Shown one piece after another: positions 42,013-50,858 of a stretch of DNA of 64,000 nt. Position 1 is the first letter of the stretch; the number at the start of each line of letters is the position of its first letter. The notes below the pieces were generated by a model. That model searched no databases and was not told where the DNA came from. It saw only the letters and a program-made list of their open reading frames with translations. The stretch is from an uncultured Verrucomicrobiota bacterium (GTDB lineage: Bacteria; Verrucomicrobiota; Kiritimatiellia; CAIQIC01; Lenti-01), in NCBI GenBank assembly GCA_938003985.1, contig CALKWZ010000067.1, positions 16,740 through 80,739 of the forward strand. Reading direction: 5' to 3'. The position numbers were made by a program, and so were the translations under genes.

Positions 42013-42873
42013 TTACCGACCAACCGGCTTTCCGATCACCAGGCGCAATCCCGAATAGTTGTGTCCGTCGTTGCGGACTTCTCCCCAGAAAAAGAAACCC
42101 ATCGCCTCGGACTGCCCGGTATCGCAGTCGCGCGCTATGATTTCGCATCGTTGAGCTTGATGCTCCCAGGCCGAGCAGCCTTTCAACAATCGCAGCTGCT
42201 GCGGCTGGTTGTACCAGCCTTCGCACCACTCCTGCACGTTTCCCCCCATGCCCAAGAGACCCCACTCGTTCATGCCGCTCTGGTCCACGGGACACGTCGA
42301 AGGCCAGCCGTCTTTGTAGCCCGGGATGGCGCGACTCGTTGGCGGGTTTTCTCTTCCGGATGAAACCGTTTCCAGCCCTTGTAGATTGGGCAAAACAGAG
42401 TCGGCCATGGGGGCCGGGGGCCAAGAATCGCCCCAGGGATATGTTCTGTCGCGGCCGCATCTGGCGGCGGCTTCCCATTCTCCTTCCGTCGGCAAGCGAA
42501 ACACGTAGCCGTGGGGAAGTTGCTTGGCGCATTTTCGATTGAGCGCTCGGCAGGTCTGCTGGGCTTGTTTCCAGCTGACGTTGACCGCCGGGGAAGTTTC
42601 TTTGTCCCAGTCTTTGGCGTAGTAATCCTGGTGCCGCTCTTTAGTGCTAGGGAAAAGGCATTTCATCTGACCTAGCGTCACTTCATGCTTTCCCATCCAA
42701 AGATTCAGGTCCTTGAGCCAAACGAACTCCAGGCTTTCGTCCGGTGCCAGTTGGCATTTGCCGAGGCCCTCTGCACCCAAAGTCAGCGCGGGACTTTGCG
42801 AGCAAGCCGCAACCAACGCGCCGCACATGGCGCACAGAGCCACAATCCGCATTTTCCTGGTGCTTGCCATCAT
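42013..42873 (-). CDS. Lipoprotein of the SUMF1/formylglycine-generating-enzyme fold
   Basis: A 286-residue protein starting with a lipoprotein signal (ALCAMCGALVAAC, acylated Cys about residue 24 from ATG 42873). The FGE-sulfatase fold follows: MGKHEVTLGQMKCL, AVNVSWKQAQQTCRALN, YVFRLPTEGEWEAAARCGR, YPWGDSWP, GLLGMGGNVQEWCEGWY and YSGLRLVIG. The residue pattern RLLKGCSAWEHQAQRCEI is where true FGEs have their paired cysteines, but spacing differs, so catalysis is unlikely or altered. GC is lower than in neighbouring genes, suggesting recent acquisition. A start at ATG 42852 is possible. No partner gene is adjacent. Confidence 0.82.
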   Translation of the reverse strand: MMASTRKMRIVALCAMCGALVAACSQSPALTLGAEGLGKCQLAPDESLEFVWLKDLNLWMGKHEVTLGQMKCLFPSTKERHQDYYAKDWDKETSPAVNVSWKQAQQTCRALNRKCAKQLPHGYVFRLPTEGEWEAAARCGRDRTYPWGDSWPPAPMADSVLPNLQGLETVSSGRENPPTSRAIPGYKDGWPSTCPVDQSGMNEWGLLGMGGNVQEWCEGWYNQPQQLRLLKGCSAWEHQAQRCEIIARDCDTGQSEAMGFFFWGEVRNDGHNYSGLRLVIGKPVGR

Positions 42874-42977
42874 TTCAGCCCTTCATGCTAGGCCGCGCAA
42901 GGGGCGGGGTCAATTCCGGTGATTTTCCGGGGTGGTGCGCGCGCAATGGCCAACGGCGGGTTGGGCTGTTCGGGTAG

Positions 42978-43070
42978 GGCGACTTGGCCCAAGTCGCCGG
43001 GTTCGGGATCGGCGGGTTGGGCCAACCCGCCCTACCTTTCGATCCACGGGCAGGGCGGACTCGCCGAGCC
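42978..43070. repeat. Cluster of three REP-like hairpins
   Basis: GGCGACTTG/CAAGTCGCC (42978-42986 and 42990-42998) and GGCGGGTTGG/CCAACCCGCC (43011-43020 and 43022-43031) are two nearly perfect stems. A third, imperfect one (GGCGGACTCG/CGAGCCCGCC) lies at about 43054-43074 and touches the end of the alpha/beta hydrolase gene. GTAGGG before the first and CCTACC after the second make the pair a head-to-head BIME-like unit. Such elements are expected to be repeated genome-wide. Confidence 0.75.
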
Positions 43071-43075
43071 CGCCG

Positions 43076-43894
43076 CTAGCGCTTGAACTGGGCGAGGAAC
43101 GCTTCGAACTGCGCGTTGCCGGGGGCGCCGGGGGCGAACCAGGAATGGTCGCTGTGGGCGCCGGCGAGCAGGACGAACGTCTTGGGGTTGGCGGCCGCGC
43201 CGTGGAGCAGGCGGCCGCTCTGGAAGGGCACGGTCTGGTCGGTCGGGCTGTGGCCGAACAACTTGGGCAGGCCCGCCAGCGCGGCGACCTTGGAGCCGGA
43301 ATCGTAGGCCTCGGACAGCAACCGATCGAACGGCAAGTGCGGATAGAATCGGCGGGCGAGATCCGCGGACGAAAGGAATCCGCCGTCCACGATCAGGCCC
43401 GCCACGGGGCGATCCTGCGCGAGCTGGACGGCGACGGCCGCGCCGAGGGAATGGCCGTAGACGAGGATGGGCAGCTTTTCGCTCATGGCCTGGGCGGCGT
43501 CGAACGCCGCGCGCGCGTCCGCGTAGATGCCTTTTTCGCTGGGCCGGCCGGCGCTGGCGCCGTAGCCGCGGTAGTCCCACAGCAGCAGGTTGAAGCCGCG
43601 CCGGAAGAATTCGGGAGCGAGCACGGCGACGTCGCCGACGTTGACGGCGTTGCCGTGGCAAAAGACGACGGTGCCGCGCGGGCTGTTCGCGGGAATCCAC
43701 CAGCCGGCCAGCGGCGTGCCGTCGGCCGCGTTGAACTGCACGTCCTGGTAGCGCAGGGAATGCTGGGCCGGCGTGGCCGCGATCTCCGCGACGGGGTGGT
43801 AGAGATGGCCGCGCTCGAACCGGCGCAGCCAAATCCAGCCGGAAATCCCCGCCACGAGCAGCAGGAACGAAATGGACAGCAGAACTTTCTTCAT
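43076..43894 (-). CDS. Alpha/beta hydrolase, membrane-anchored
   Basis: A 272-residue serine hydrolase of the BEM46/ABHD13 kind. It has an N-terminal anchor (KKVLLSISFLLLVAGISGWIWL), the oxyanion-hole segment TVVFCHGNAVNVGD, LLLWDYRGYGASAG, the nucleophile elbow GHSLGAAVAVQ and a late Asp/His pair (FGHSPTDQTVPF, LLAGAHSDHSWF). The substrate is unknown. ATG 43894 overlaps the peptidase stop by 4 bases, so the two are co-translated. Its 3' end abuts the REP-like hairpins. Confidence 0.85.
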   Translation of the reverse strand: MKKVLLSISFLLLVAGISGWIWLRRFERGHLYHPVAEIAATPAQHSLRYQDVQFNAADGTPLAGWWIPANSPRGTVVFCHGNAVNVGDVAVLAPEFFRRGFNLLLWDYRGYGASAGRPSEKGIYADARAAFDAAQAMSEKLPILVYGHSLGAAVAVQLAQDRPVAGLIVDGGFLSSADLARRFYPHLPFDRLLSEAYDSGSKVAALAGLPKLFGHSPTDQTVPFQSGRLLHGAAANPKTFVLLAGAHSDHSWFAPGAPGNAQFEAFLAQFKR

Positions 43895-45030
43895 CCCGCC
43901 GATAGTTCCAGATTTTTCGGGAAAGTCGCGAGGATTCTGCAACCGGTTTTCGTGACGACCACGGTGTCTTCGATCCGCACGCCGCCGATGCCGGGGTAGT
44001 AGAGTCCCGGCTCGACGGTGAGCACGTGGCCCGCGGCGATCCGTCCGGGCTCGTGGCGCAGGCCGGGCGATTCGTGGATGTCGAGGCCCACGCCGTGGCC
44101 GACGCTGTGGATGAAGCCGCTTTCCCGGCCGGGCGGGGCGAGTTTCGTCGCGAAACCCGCTTTCCGGAAATAGTCTTCCACGGCGAGCTGCACCGCGCGC
44201 GATTCCACGCCGGGCCGCACCATGGCCAGCGCGAGCCGCTGCGCGCCGCGCACGGCGCGGTGCATGCGGCGCACCTGTTCGCTCGCGCGACCGCGCACCA
44301 CCGTGCGCGTGACGTCGCCCCAATAGCCCGTGGTTTTGTCGCGCGGAAAAATATCCAGCACGATCGGCACGCCCGCGCGCAGCGGGCCGGAACCGACGTC
44401 GTGCGGCCGCGCGCCCTGCGGGCCGACCGCGACGATCGTGCCGTCGGCCGTGCAGTTGCGCGCGAGCAGCTCGCGCTCGATCAACGCCTTCAGGTCTTCC
44501 GCCGAAAAGATGTTTCCGCCGCGTTTCAGGATGCCGCTTTTCGCCACGTCCGCTTCGCGCAGCGCGCGGACCGCGGCGCGCAGCGCGGCGACGGCCGCGC
44601 GCTGCGACTGCGCGATGCACGCGATTTCGCGCGGCGATTTGCGCGCGCGCTGCGGGAACGCGGGAGCGTCGGTCACTCTCACCTTCACGCCGCCGCGTTC
44701 GAGTTCGCGCGCGACGCCCAGCGGAAAATACGGTCCCGCCTGCACGGCGCGCACGCCAAGGATTTTCGCGAGCGCCAGCAGCTGCGCGCCGAGCGTGCGC
44801 CGCCGCGGCGCGGCGTCCGCGAACAGTTCCGCGGGGGTGTGCAGGATCGCGCGCGGGCAGGTTTTGCGGGCCCGGGCCGCTTCCAGGGCCGAAATCGCCA
44901 AATGCAGCCGGCCGCGGGCGTCCACGAGCAGGCCGAAAGGGTCCGTGGCGACCAGTCCCGTGGCATAGCGGACGTCGTTTTCCTCCATGCCGGTGGCCAC
45001 GAGAACGCGGGGGGGTGTGGATTTGTTCAT
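43891..45030 (-). CDS. M24 family aminopeptidase (Xaa-Pro dipeptidase-like)
   Basis: A 379-residue 'pita-bread' metallopeptidase. Metal ligands are visible in VLDIFPRDKTTGYWGDVTRTV (two Asp), FIHSVGHGVGLDIHES (His), LTVEPGLYYP (Glu) and VRIEDTVVV (Glu). The N-terminal creatinase-like domain covers about residues 1-150. Probably a proline-specific aminopeptidase or dipeptidase in the cytoplasm. ATG 45030 lies 426 bases from dnaA and is divergent from it. Confidence 0.92.
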   Translation of the reverse strand: MNKSTPPRVLVATGMEENDVRYATGLVATDPFGLLVDARGRLHLAISALEAARARKTCPRAILHTPAELFADAAPRRRTLGAQLLALAKILGVRAVQAGPYFPLGVARELERGGVKVRVTDAPAFPQRARKSPREIACIAQSQRAAVAALRAAVRALREADVAKSGILKRGGNIFSAEDLKALIERELLARNCTADGTIVAVGPQGARPHDVGSGPLRAGVPIVLDIFPRDKTTGYWGDVTRTVVRGRASEQVRRMHRAVRGAQRLALAMVRPGVESRAVQLAVEDYFRKAGFATKLAPPGRESGFIHSVGHGVGLDIHESPGLRHEPGRIAAGHVLTVEPGLYYPGIGGVRIEDTVVVTKTGCRILATFPKNLELSAG

Positions 45031-45456
45031 GTTTTACGGGGTTCCCGGCCCGGTACGGGCTGTGAATGGGGGGATTTTCAACGGATTTGAGGCACTTTTC
45101 AACCCCAAAACACCTTGTCAACGGACAGGAGCGGCAATCCTTGAACAAAATCAAAGCCTACGTCATATGGGCATCTGAATCATTATTCAATCCACATGAC
45201 GTGGGGTTGCAGAAATTTTCCGAAAAAGTCCCGGATGGGTCTTGTCCGATCGGCGTCCGGAAACTATGGTCGAGACCGATTTCGGAACCGAGGACCCGAA
45301 AGCGGCTGTGAACAAGCTGTGAATAAGTGGTCCAAAGGGCCTGCCCGCCGAGTCGAAACGAGGCCGGGCAGCCGGGAAAAGCGACGAAGAAATTTGGATT
45401 GTGCCGGAGCCGCCGGCCGTGCGAGACTGGCGGACCGAGGCGGGAAGAGGATTTTC
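45031..45456. other. Intergenic region between the M24 peptidase and dnaA; possible origin part
   Basis: This 426-base stretch has no gene. Two DnaA-box-like sequences are near its right half: TGTGAACAA (45307-45315) and TGTGAATAA (45318-45326), the latter a perfect TTATTCACA on the other strand. AT-rich patches lie at about 45,060-45,200 (including TCAATCCACATG, a box-like match with two mismatches). It should hold the dnaA promoter and may be part of oriC. No helicase-loading site can be proven by eye. Confidence 0.5.
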
Positions 45457-46827
45457 GTGGAAACGAGCAAGGCGAAGCAAATCTGGGCGCAGGCGTGCGA
45501 ATTCCTGTCGTCCGCGATGTCGGCGGACGTGTTCCAGCGCTGGATCGGGGTGATCGAAGCGGTGGGGGATGAAAGCACCGGGCAGCTGACGCTGGCCGTG
45601 CCGAACGGTTTCTACCAGGACTGGCTCGAAGAGCATTACCTGCCGCTGATCCGCAAGGCGCTCGGCGCCTCCGGGCACGAGCAGCTGGCGATCGCCTTCG
45701 TGGTGGACGGCTCCCGGCCGGCGCCCGAAGCGCCCGCGGCCGCCCCGGAAGACAAGGAAGCGCCGAAACGCCGGACGCTGAAGACGTGCAGCCTGGGGAT
45801 GCCGCTGAACGCGCGGCACACCTTCGAGAATTTCGTCGTCGGGCCGTCGAACACCTTCGCGCACGCCGCGGCGCTGGCGGTGGTGGAAGCGCCGGGCCGG
45901 GCGTACAACCCGCTGTTCGTGCACGGCGGGACGGGGCTCGGCAAGACCCACCTCATCCAGGCGATGGGCCAGGCGCTGCTCAAGCGCGGCAAGGGCACCG
46001 TCTGCTACACCACCTGCGAGACGTTCACCAACGAATTCATCCAGGCCCTGCAGCAGCACGAACTGGCCGCGTTCCGCAAGAAATACCGCCACATCGACCT
46101 GCTGCTGATCGACGACATCCATTTCCTCGCCGGCAAGGAAAGCACGCAGGAAGAATTCTTCCACACCTTCAATTCGCTGCATCAAAACGGCAAGCAGATC
46201 GTGATGACCAGCGACCGGCCCATCGGCGAGATCGCCAACCTCCAGAAGCGCCTCGTGTCGCGCTTCGAGTGGGGCCTGGTGACGGAAATGGAGATGGCGG
46301 ACCTCGAAACCCGCGTGGCCATCCTGCGGCGCAAGCGCGAGCAGATGGGCATCCAGCTGCCCGACGATTCGCTCTTCTTCATCGCCGAACACGTCCGCTC
46401 GAACATCCGCAAGCTGGAAGGCTCGCTGCTGCGCGCGGCGTCCTACGCCTCGCTGACCCGCAAGCCGCTGACGACCGAGGCGCTCGAATACCTCCTGCGC
46501 GACACGATCGAGCAGGAAAACCAGACCGCCCTGACCATCGAAGGCATCCAGCGCATGGTGGCGGAATACTACGACATCCGCCTCGGCGACATGACCAGCA
46601 AGCAGCGGCCGAACAACATCGCCTTCCCGCGCCAGATCGCCATGTACCTGTGCCGGGAACTGACCGAGCAGTCGCTGCCGTCCATCGGCAACGCCTTCGG
46701 CCGGAACCACGCGACGGTCCTGCACGCCCACCGCTCCGTGGGCGCCAAGATGAAGATGGATTCCGGCCTGCGCCAGACCATCCTCTCGCTCCAGCAGCGC
46801 CTCGGAGGCGTGGTCGCCCCTTCGTGA
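45457..46827 (+). CDS. dnaA: Chromosomal replication initiator DnaA
   Basis: A 456-residue initiator. Domain I is residues about 1-85 (KAKQIWAQACEFLSSAMSADVFQRWI), followed by a short Ala/Pro linker. The AAA+ domain has Walker A GGTGLGKT (157-164) and LLLIDDIHFLAGKESTQEEFFHTFNSL, and domain IV has GRNHATVLHAHR, the DnaA-box-recognition signature. GTG 45457 was chosen, with GGAAGAGG 6 bases upstream; the longer open frame upstream lacks domain I. dnaN follows 301 bases later. Confidence 0.96.
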   Translation: METSKAKQIWAQACEFLSSAMSADVFQRWIGVIEAVGDESTGQLTLAVPNGFYQDWLEEHYLPLIRKALGASGHEQLAIAFVVDGSRPAPEAPAAAPEDKEAPKRRTLKTCSLGMPLNARHTFENFVVGPSNTFAHAAALAVVEAPGRAYNPLFVHGGTGLGKTHLIQAMGQALLKRGKGTVCYTTCETFTNEFIQALQQHELAAFRKKYRHIDLLLIDDIHFLAGKESTQEEFFHTFNSLHQNGKQIVMTSDRPIGEIANLQKRLVSRFEWGLVTEMEMADLETRVAILRRKREQMGIQLPDDSLFFIAEHVRSNIRKLEGSLLRAASYASLTRKPLTTEALEYLLRDTIEQENQTALTIEGIQRMVAEYYDIRLGDMTSKQRPNNIAFPRQIAMYLCRELTEQSLPSIGNAFGRNHATVLHAHRSVGAKMKMDSGLRQTILSLQQRLGGVVAPS

Positions 46828-47128
46828 AAAGGAGCGGATGCCCGTTTTCCGCCACGCCCTTGCGCCCCCCTGCCCCCCGGCGCGGCTGTGGAAAACCCCG
46901 CAACAACCCCGCCGGAGCCTGTGGACAAGCGGCGGCGGTTTGTGGACAAGTCCGGGTTGTTCCGGTTGGGCACAGGGGGGAGGGGGTTCTTTTCGACAGC
47001 CTCTCCGGCCCCGAAAGGCCCGTCCCGACGATTCTTTTCTTGATGTCCACACTGTCCACAGGACATACTGATAAGACTGATTTGAACTTATATATAAAGA
47101 AGAAGACAGTAGGCAGCTCGGAGGCGGC
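46828..47128. other. dnaA-dnaN intergenic region with DnaA-box cluster and AT-rich stretch (candidate oriC)
   Basis: This 301-base stretch holds TGTGGAAAA (46887-46895), TGTGGACAA at 46920-46928 and 46941-46949, and CTGTCCACA (47052-47060): one- or two-mismatch DnaA boxes in both orientations. An AT-rich tract (about 47,070-47,115 with TTATATATAAAG) precedes the dnaN ribosome-binding site and could be the unwinding element or dnaN promoter. This is a plausible origin of replication, and the two nearby parS-like sites support it. Confidence 0.6.
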
Positions 47129-48223
47129 ATGAAAATCAAGGTCAACAAAGAAGCGATGATCGATTGTCTGCAGAAGGTCCAATCGGTGATCAACCCCCGC
47201 AACGCCCTCCCGGTCCTCTCCAACGTCTTGATGAAGGCCCAGAAGGGCAAGCTCGAGCTCACCGCCACCGACATGTCCCTGACCGTCCGGGCCACCTTGG
47301 ACGCCGACGTGGCCGAAGCCGGCACGACGACCCTCCCCGCCAAGCGCATTTTCGGCGTGTTCCGCGAACTGAGCGTGGAGGAAGCTGAAATGGAAGTCAG
47401 CGACCAGAACGTCGCCTCCATCCAGGCCGGCAGTTCCTATTTCCGCATCCACGGCATTTCCGAGGCCGACTACCCGAACCTGCCCGAGATGGCCGATCCG
47501 AAGGCCTACGTCATCGACCAGGCCGCGTTCCGCAACATGTTGAAGCTGACCTCCTACGCGGCCTCCGTGGACGCCAACCGCCCGCTGCTCAACGGCGTGC
47601 TCCTGAGCTTCAAGGCCGGCAAGCTCAGCGTGGTGGCGACCGACAGCCGCCGCCTCGCCCTCGTCGAGCACGAGGTCGAATTCCCCGCCGACGCCGAAAT
47701 GGACCTGATCGTGCCCCTCAAGACGGTCGAGGAGCTGCTCCGCACCCTCGCCGAGACCGGCACCGTCAAGATTTTGGCCACCCCCAAGCAGATCGCCTTC
47801 GAGTTCGACCGCGTCCTGATCGTCTCGAAGCTCGTGGAAGGCACCTATCCCAACTTCCGCCAGGTGATTCCGCAGGCGAATGGCGAACGCGTCGCGATGG
47901 AGCGCGAAACCCTCCTGACGGCCGTCCGGCGCACCTCCCAGCTCGTCATCGACGCCGTCTCCGGCGTCAAGCTCACCTTCACCAAGAACCGCCTCGAGAT
48001 CCTGGCCACCGCGCCGGAAATCGGCGAAGCGCGCGAAACGATGGACGTGAAGTACAAGGGGCCGGACATCGCGATTTCCTTCAACCCCGCGTTCCTGATG
48101 GATCCCCTGAAGGCGCTGACGACCGACGAGGTCTATCTGGACCTGCTGGACGACACCAGCCCGGGCGTGCTCCGGTCGTCCATCAGTTTCGTCTACGTGC
48201 TGATGCCGATCCGGGTCAGCTGA
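47129..48223 (+). CDS. dnaN: DNA polymerase III beta subunit (sliding clamp)
   Basis: A 364-residue clamp of three repeated domains, the usual bacterial length. MKIKVNKEAMIDCLQKVQSVINPRNALPVLSNVLMKA opens domain I, SYAASVDANRPLLNGVLLSFKAGKLSVVATDSRRLALVE is the domain II signature, and the C-terminal VLMPIRVS ends in the clamp's exposed hydrophobic-pocket strand. GGAGG stands 4 bases before ATG 47129. A terminator follows. Confidence 0.97.
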   Translation: MKIKVNKEAMIDCLQKVQSVINPRNALPVLSNVLMKAQKGKLELTATDMSLTVRATLDADVAEAGTTTLPAKRIFGVFRELSVEEAEMEVSDQNVASIQAGSSYFRIHGISEADYPNLPEMADPKAYVIDQAAFRNMLKLTSYAASVDANRPLLNGVLLSFKAGKLSVVATDSRRLALVEHEVEFPADAEMDLIVPLKTVEELLRTLAETGTVKILATPKQIAFEFDRVLIVSKLVEGTYPNFRQVIPQANGERVAMERETLLTAVRRTSQLVIDAVSGVKLTFTKNRLEILATAPEIGEARETMDVKYKGPDIAISFNPAFLMDPLKALTTDEVYLDLLDDTSPGVLRSSISFVYVLMPIRVS

Positions 48224-48271
48224 GCGCGGAAAGCGAACGGCGCCATCGTGGGGCCCAACCCCGGAACGACG

Positions 48272-48297
48272 AAAGCCGCCCTGTCCGGCGGCTTTTG
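48272..48297 (+). terminator. Intrinsic terminator after dnaN
   Basis: AAAGCCGCC (48272-48280), 6-base loop, GGCGGCTTT (48287-48295) plus one more T: a perfect 9-bp stem with an A-run and a T-run. It also lies just beyond the 3' end of the minus-strand tRNA, so it can serve both. Confidence 0.88.
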
Positions 48298-48302
48298 CAC
48301 GT

Positions 48303-48376
48303 TGGTTGCCCGACTAGGATTTGAACCTAGACAAACAGCTCCAGAGGCTGCTGTGCTACCGTTACACCATCGGGCA
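48303..48376 (-). tRNA. tRNA-Gln (anticodon CTG)
   Basis: On the minus strand a 74-base cloverleaf folds: acceptor TGCCCGA/TCGGGCA, D-stem GTGT/GCAC, anticodon stem GCAGC/GCTGT with loop CTCTGGA (anticodon CTG), T-stem CTAGG/CCTAG with TTCAAAT, discriminator A and an encoded CCA. It reads the glutamine codon CAG. Another tRNA-Gln(TTG) is expected elsewhere. Confidence 0.95.
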
Positions 48377-48470
48377 GGCGACAACGAAAACGCGAGCAAG
48401 GTACTTTTTTTTGGCGTGAAGTCAAGCCTTGCCGCCGGAATCGGCGGCGGCGGCCGGAAATGATGCGGAC

Positions 48471-50768
48471 ATGAGCGATTTCCAGAAGGACAACGTCGCG
48501 CTGATGTGCGACATCGGCGAACTGGTCGGTCTCTTCGATTTCGAGACCGGTCTCGACGCGTTTCTGGCCAAAGCCGTGTCCACCGTGGCCTGGCACATGC
48601 GCGCCGCCGTGTGCTCGATCTACCTGTACCAGCCCGAAACCCAGGATCTCGTCCTGCGCGCCAACCAGGGCCTGAACCCCGACCTCGTCGGCCGCCTGCG
48701 CCTCAAGATCGGCGAGGGCGTCACCGGCATGACCCTCAAGGACATGCGGCCCATCTGCGAGGCGCGCGCCACCGACAATCCCCACTACAAGCACGTCCCG
48801 GGCAGCCGCGAAGAACAGTTCGTCTCGTTCCTCGCCGTGCCCATCCTGCGCAAGATGAATCCGGTCGGCGTCATCGCCGTCCAGGATCCCCAGTGGAACT
48901 ATTTCACCCCGAACGACGTCCAGGCCCTCCAGGTCATTTCGTCCCAGCTCGCCGGCGTCATCGAAAACGCCCACTTGCTGATGAAGCTCCGCGGCGAAGG
49001 CACCGAGCCGGCCCCGGCGCCGGTGCCCGCGACCGATTCGGAATTCGGCGCGGGCACCCATTGCGTGCGCGGGCAGGGGGCGTCCAACGTCGTCGGCATG
49101 GGCCTCTCCACCCGCATCGGCCAGTATCTGCTGAAGGACGGCGACGGCGCCGGCTGCCCGTTGGGCCTGACCGAAGCGGATTTCGACCGCGCGCTGGCCG
49201 CCACCGAACGCCAGCTTCTCGAGCTCCAGCGGCGCCTCGAAGACAAACTCCACGACGCGGCCTCCATGATTTTCGGCGCGCACGTCCTGATGCTCAAGGA
49301 CGAAGCCTTCTCCGGCGAAATCCGCGCCCAGATTCGCGGCGGCAAGAATCCCTGGACCGCGATCCTCGACGAAGTCCGCCGCTACGCCGACCTGTTCGCC
49401 CGCAGCCCCAATCCCTCCTTGCGCGAGAAAGTCCTCGACGTCGAAGACCTCGGCCACCGGTTGCTCCACAATCTCTCCGCGCCGTCCCTGGAAAGCTCCG
49501 GCCCGGACTACACCGGCCAGATCATCATCGCCGAAGAACTGCTCCCCTCGGACATCCTGAAACTGTCGGCGGAAGGCGCCGCCGGCCTCGTCCTGCTCGG
49601 CGGCGGCCAGCATTCCCACGTCGCGATCCTCGCCAAGGCCCTCCAGATTCCCCTCGTCATCGCTTCCGACCAGCGCCTGCTGCATTTGCCGGAGAAAACC
49701 CCGATCCTGCTCGACGCCAAGGAAGGCCAGATCGTCGTCCGGCCCGGCCTCGAAGCCATCCAGACCATGCAGGACATCATCCGCTCCCTGGCCGACTCCG
49801 AACGGCTGGCCGGGCTGGTGAAGCCCGAAACCCGCACGCAGGACGGCGCGGAAATCCAGCTGCTGGCGAACCTGAATCTCGTGAGCGAACTCGACGTCGC
49901 CCTGCGCGTGAAGGCCAAGGGCATCGGGCTCTACCGCACGGAATTCCCGTTCATCGTCCGCAGCACCTTCCCGACGGAAGAAGAACAGTACCAGGGCTAT
50001 CGCCGGGTGCTGGAAAAAATGGAAGGCCGGCCCGTCGTGTTCCGCACGCTGGACGTCGGCGGCGACAAGGCGCTGTCCTATTTCCCCGTGGACCACGGCA
50101 ACAACCCGTTCCTCGGCTTGCGGGCCCTGCGGTTCTCGCTGCGGAATCCGGCGATCTTCAAGCAGCAGCTCCGCGCGCTGCTGCGGGCCGCCCACGGCGC
50201 CCCGCAGGCGAAAGTGATGTTCCCGATGGTGGCGTCGCTCGACGAATTCCAGGCGGCGCGCAACCTGGCCGAGACCTGCCGGCGCGAGCTGGAACAGGAA
50301 GGCATGCCCAACCGCATGCCCGAGCTCGGCGTCATGATCGAACTGCCCTCGGCCGTGATGATGGCGAACGAACTGGCCGCCGAGGCCGATTTCCTCAGCA
50401 TCGGCAGCAACGATTTGATCCAATACCTGCTGGCGGTGGACCGCACGAACGACGAGGTGGCCGACTGGTTCACCCCGTGGCATCCGGCGGTCCTGCGCGC
50501 GCTGGACTGGATCATGCGGGCCGCGGAGAAAGCCGGCAAACCGACTTCCCTGTGCGGCAACCTCGGTTCGGATCCCCGCATGTTGCCGTTCCTGCTGGGC
50601 ATCGGCTTGCGGACGCTGAGCATGGACCCGCTGGCGGTGCCGGCCGTGCAGCGCCAGATCGAACGGATCGATCTGAACGCCGCCCGGGAACAGGCGCAGC
50701 GGATGCTGGCCCTGGGCCGTGCGGAGCAGGTGGCGGAATTCCTGAAAACCAACGCGCCGGCGGGCTAG
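48471..50768 (+). CDS. ptsP: PTS phosphoenolpyruvate-protein phosphotransferase (PtsP, GAF-domain type)
   Basis: A 765-residue enzyme I of the nitrogen PTS. A GAF domain (residues about 1-165: DAFLAKAVSTVAWHMRAAVCSIYLYQPE, LKIGEGVTGMTL) is fused to enzyme I: the phosphorylated histidine is in GGGQHSHVAILA (about residue 383), and the PEP-binding C-terminal half has FRTLDVGGDKAL and FLSIGSNDLIQYLLAVDR. ATG 48471 was chosen as the family-like start; the open frame allows ATG 48429 without a better site. HPr and EIIA are not in the window. Confidence 0.93.
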   Translation: MSDFQKDNVALMCDIGELVGLFDFETGLDAFLAKAVSTVAWHMRAAVCSIYLYQPETQDLVLRANQGLNPDLVGRLRLKIGEGVTGMTLKDMRPICEARATDNPHYKHVPGSREEQFVSFLAVPILRKMNPVGVIAVQDPQWNYFTPNDVQALQVISSQLAGVIENAHLLMKLRGEGTEPAPAPVPATDSEFGAGTHCVRGQGASNVVGMGLSTRIGQYLLKDGDGAGCPLGLTEADFDRALAATERQLLELQRRLEDKLHDAASMIFGAHVLMLKDEAFSGEIRAQIRGGKNPWTAILDEVRRYADLFARSPNPSLREKVLDVEDLGHRLLHNLSAPSLESSGPDYTGQIIIAEELLPSDILKLSAEGAAGLVLLGGGQHSHVAILAKALQIPLVIASDQRLLHLPEKTPILLDAKEGQIVVRPGLEAIQTMQDIIRSLADSERLAGLVKPETRTQDGAEIQLLANLNLVSELDVALRVKAKGIGLYRTEFPFIVRSTFPTEEEQYQGYRRVLEKMEGRPVVFRTLDVGGDKALSYFPVDHGNNPFLGLRALRFSLRNPAIFKQQLRALLRAAHGAPQAKVMFPMVASLDEFQAARNLAETCRRELEQEGMPNRMPELGVMIELPSAVMMANELAAEADFLSIGSNDLIQYLLAVDRTNDEVADWFTPWHPAVLRALDWIMRAAEKAGKPTSLCGNLGSDPRMLPFLLGIGLRTLSMDPLAVPAVQRQIERIDLNAAREQAQRMLALGRAEQVAEFLKTNAPAG

Positions 50769-50801
50769 GCCCAATGTCGGCGATCCACAGGCGATGTATT
50801 T

Positions 50802-50858
50802 CCCCCGACGGGGTCGTCGGGGGCTCCAAAGACAGAAATCAGCTGGCTGTTTGGAGCC
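50802..50858. repeat. Two tandem hairpins after ptsP
   Basis: CCCCCGACG (50802-50810)/CGTCGGGGG (50815-50823) and GGCTCCAAA (50822-50830)/TTTGGAGCC (50850-50858) are perfect 9-bp stems that share two bases. They stand directly before the ptsP terminator hairpin. The role is unknown; they may belong to an RNA element or transcript 3' end protection. Confidence 0.6.

Noticed and set aside
42013..42873. Active formylglycine-generating enzyme
   Set aside because: The cysteine arrangement at the C-terminal site does not follow the FGE pattern and no sulfatase is nearby, so only the fold is claimed.
45196..45456. Longer dnaA start in the same frame
   Set aside because: Upstream residues do not resemble DnaA domain I and cover the DnaA boxes; GTG 45457 has a fitting ribosome-binding site.
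48429..48470. Upstream ATG 48429 as ptsP start
   Set aside because: The added residues are not GAF-like and there is no better ribosome-binding site than for ATG 48471.
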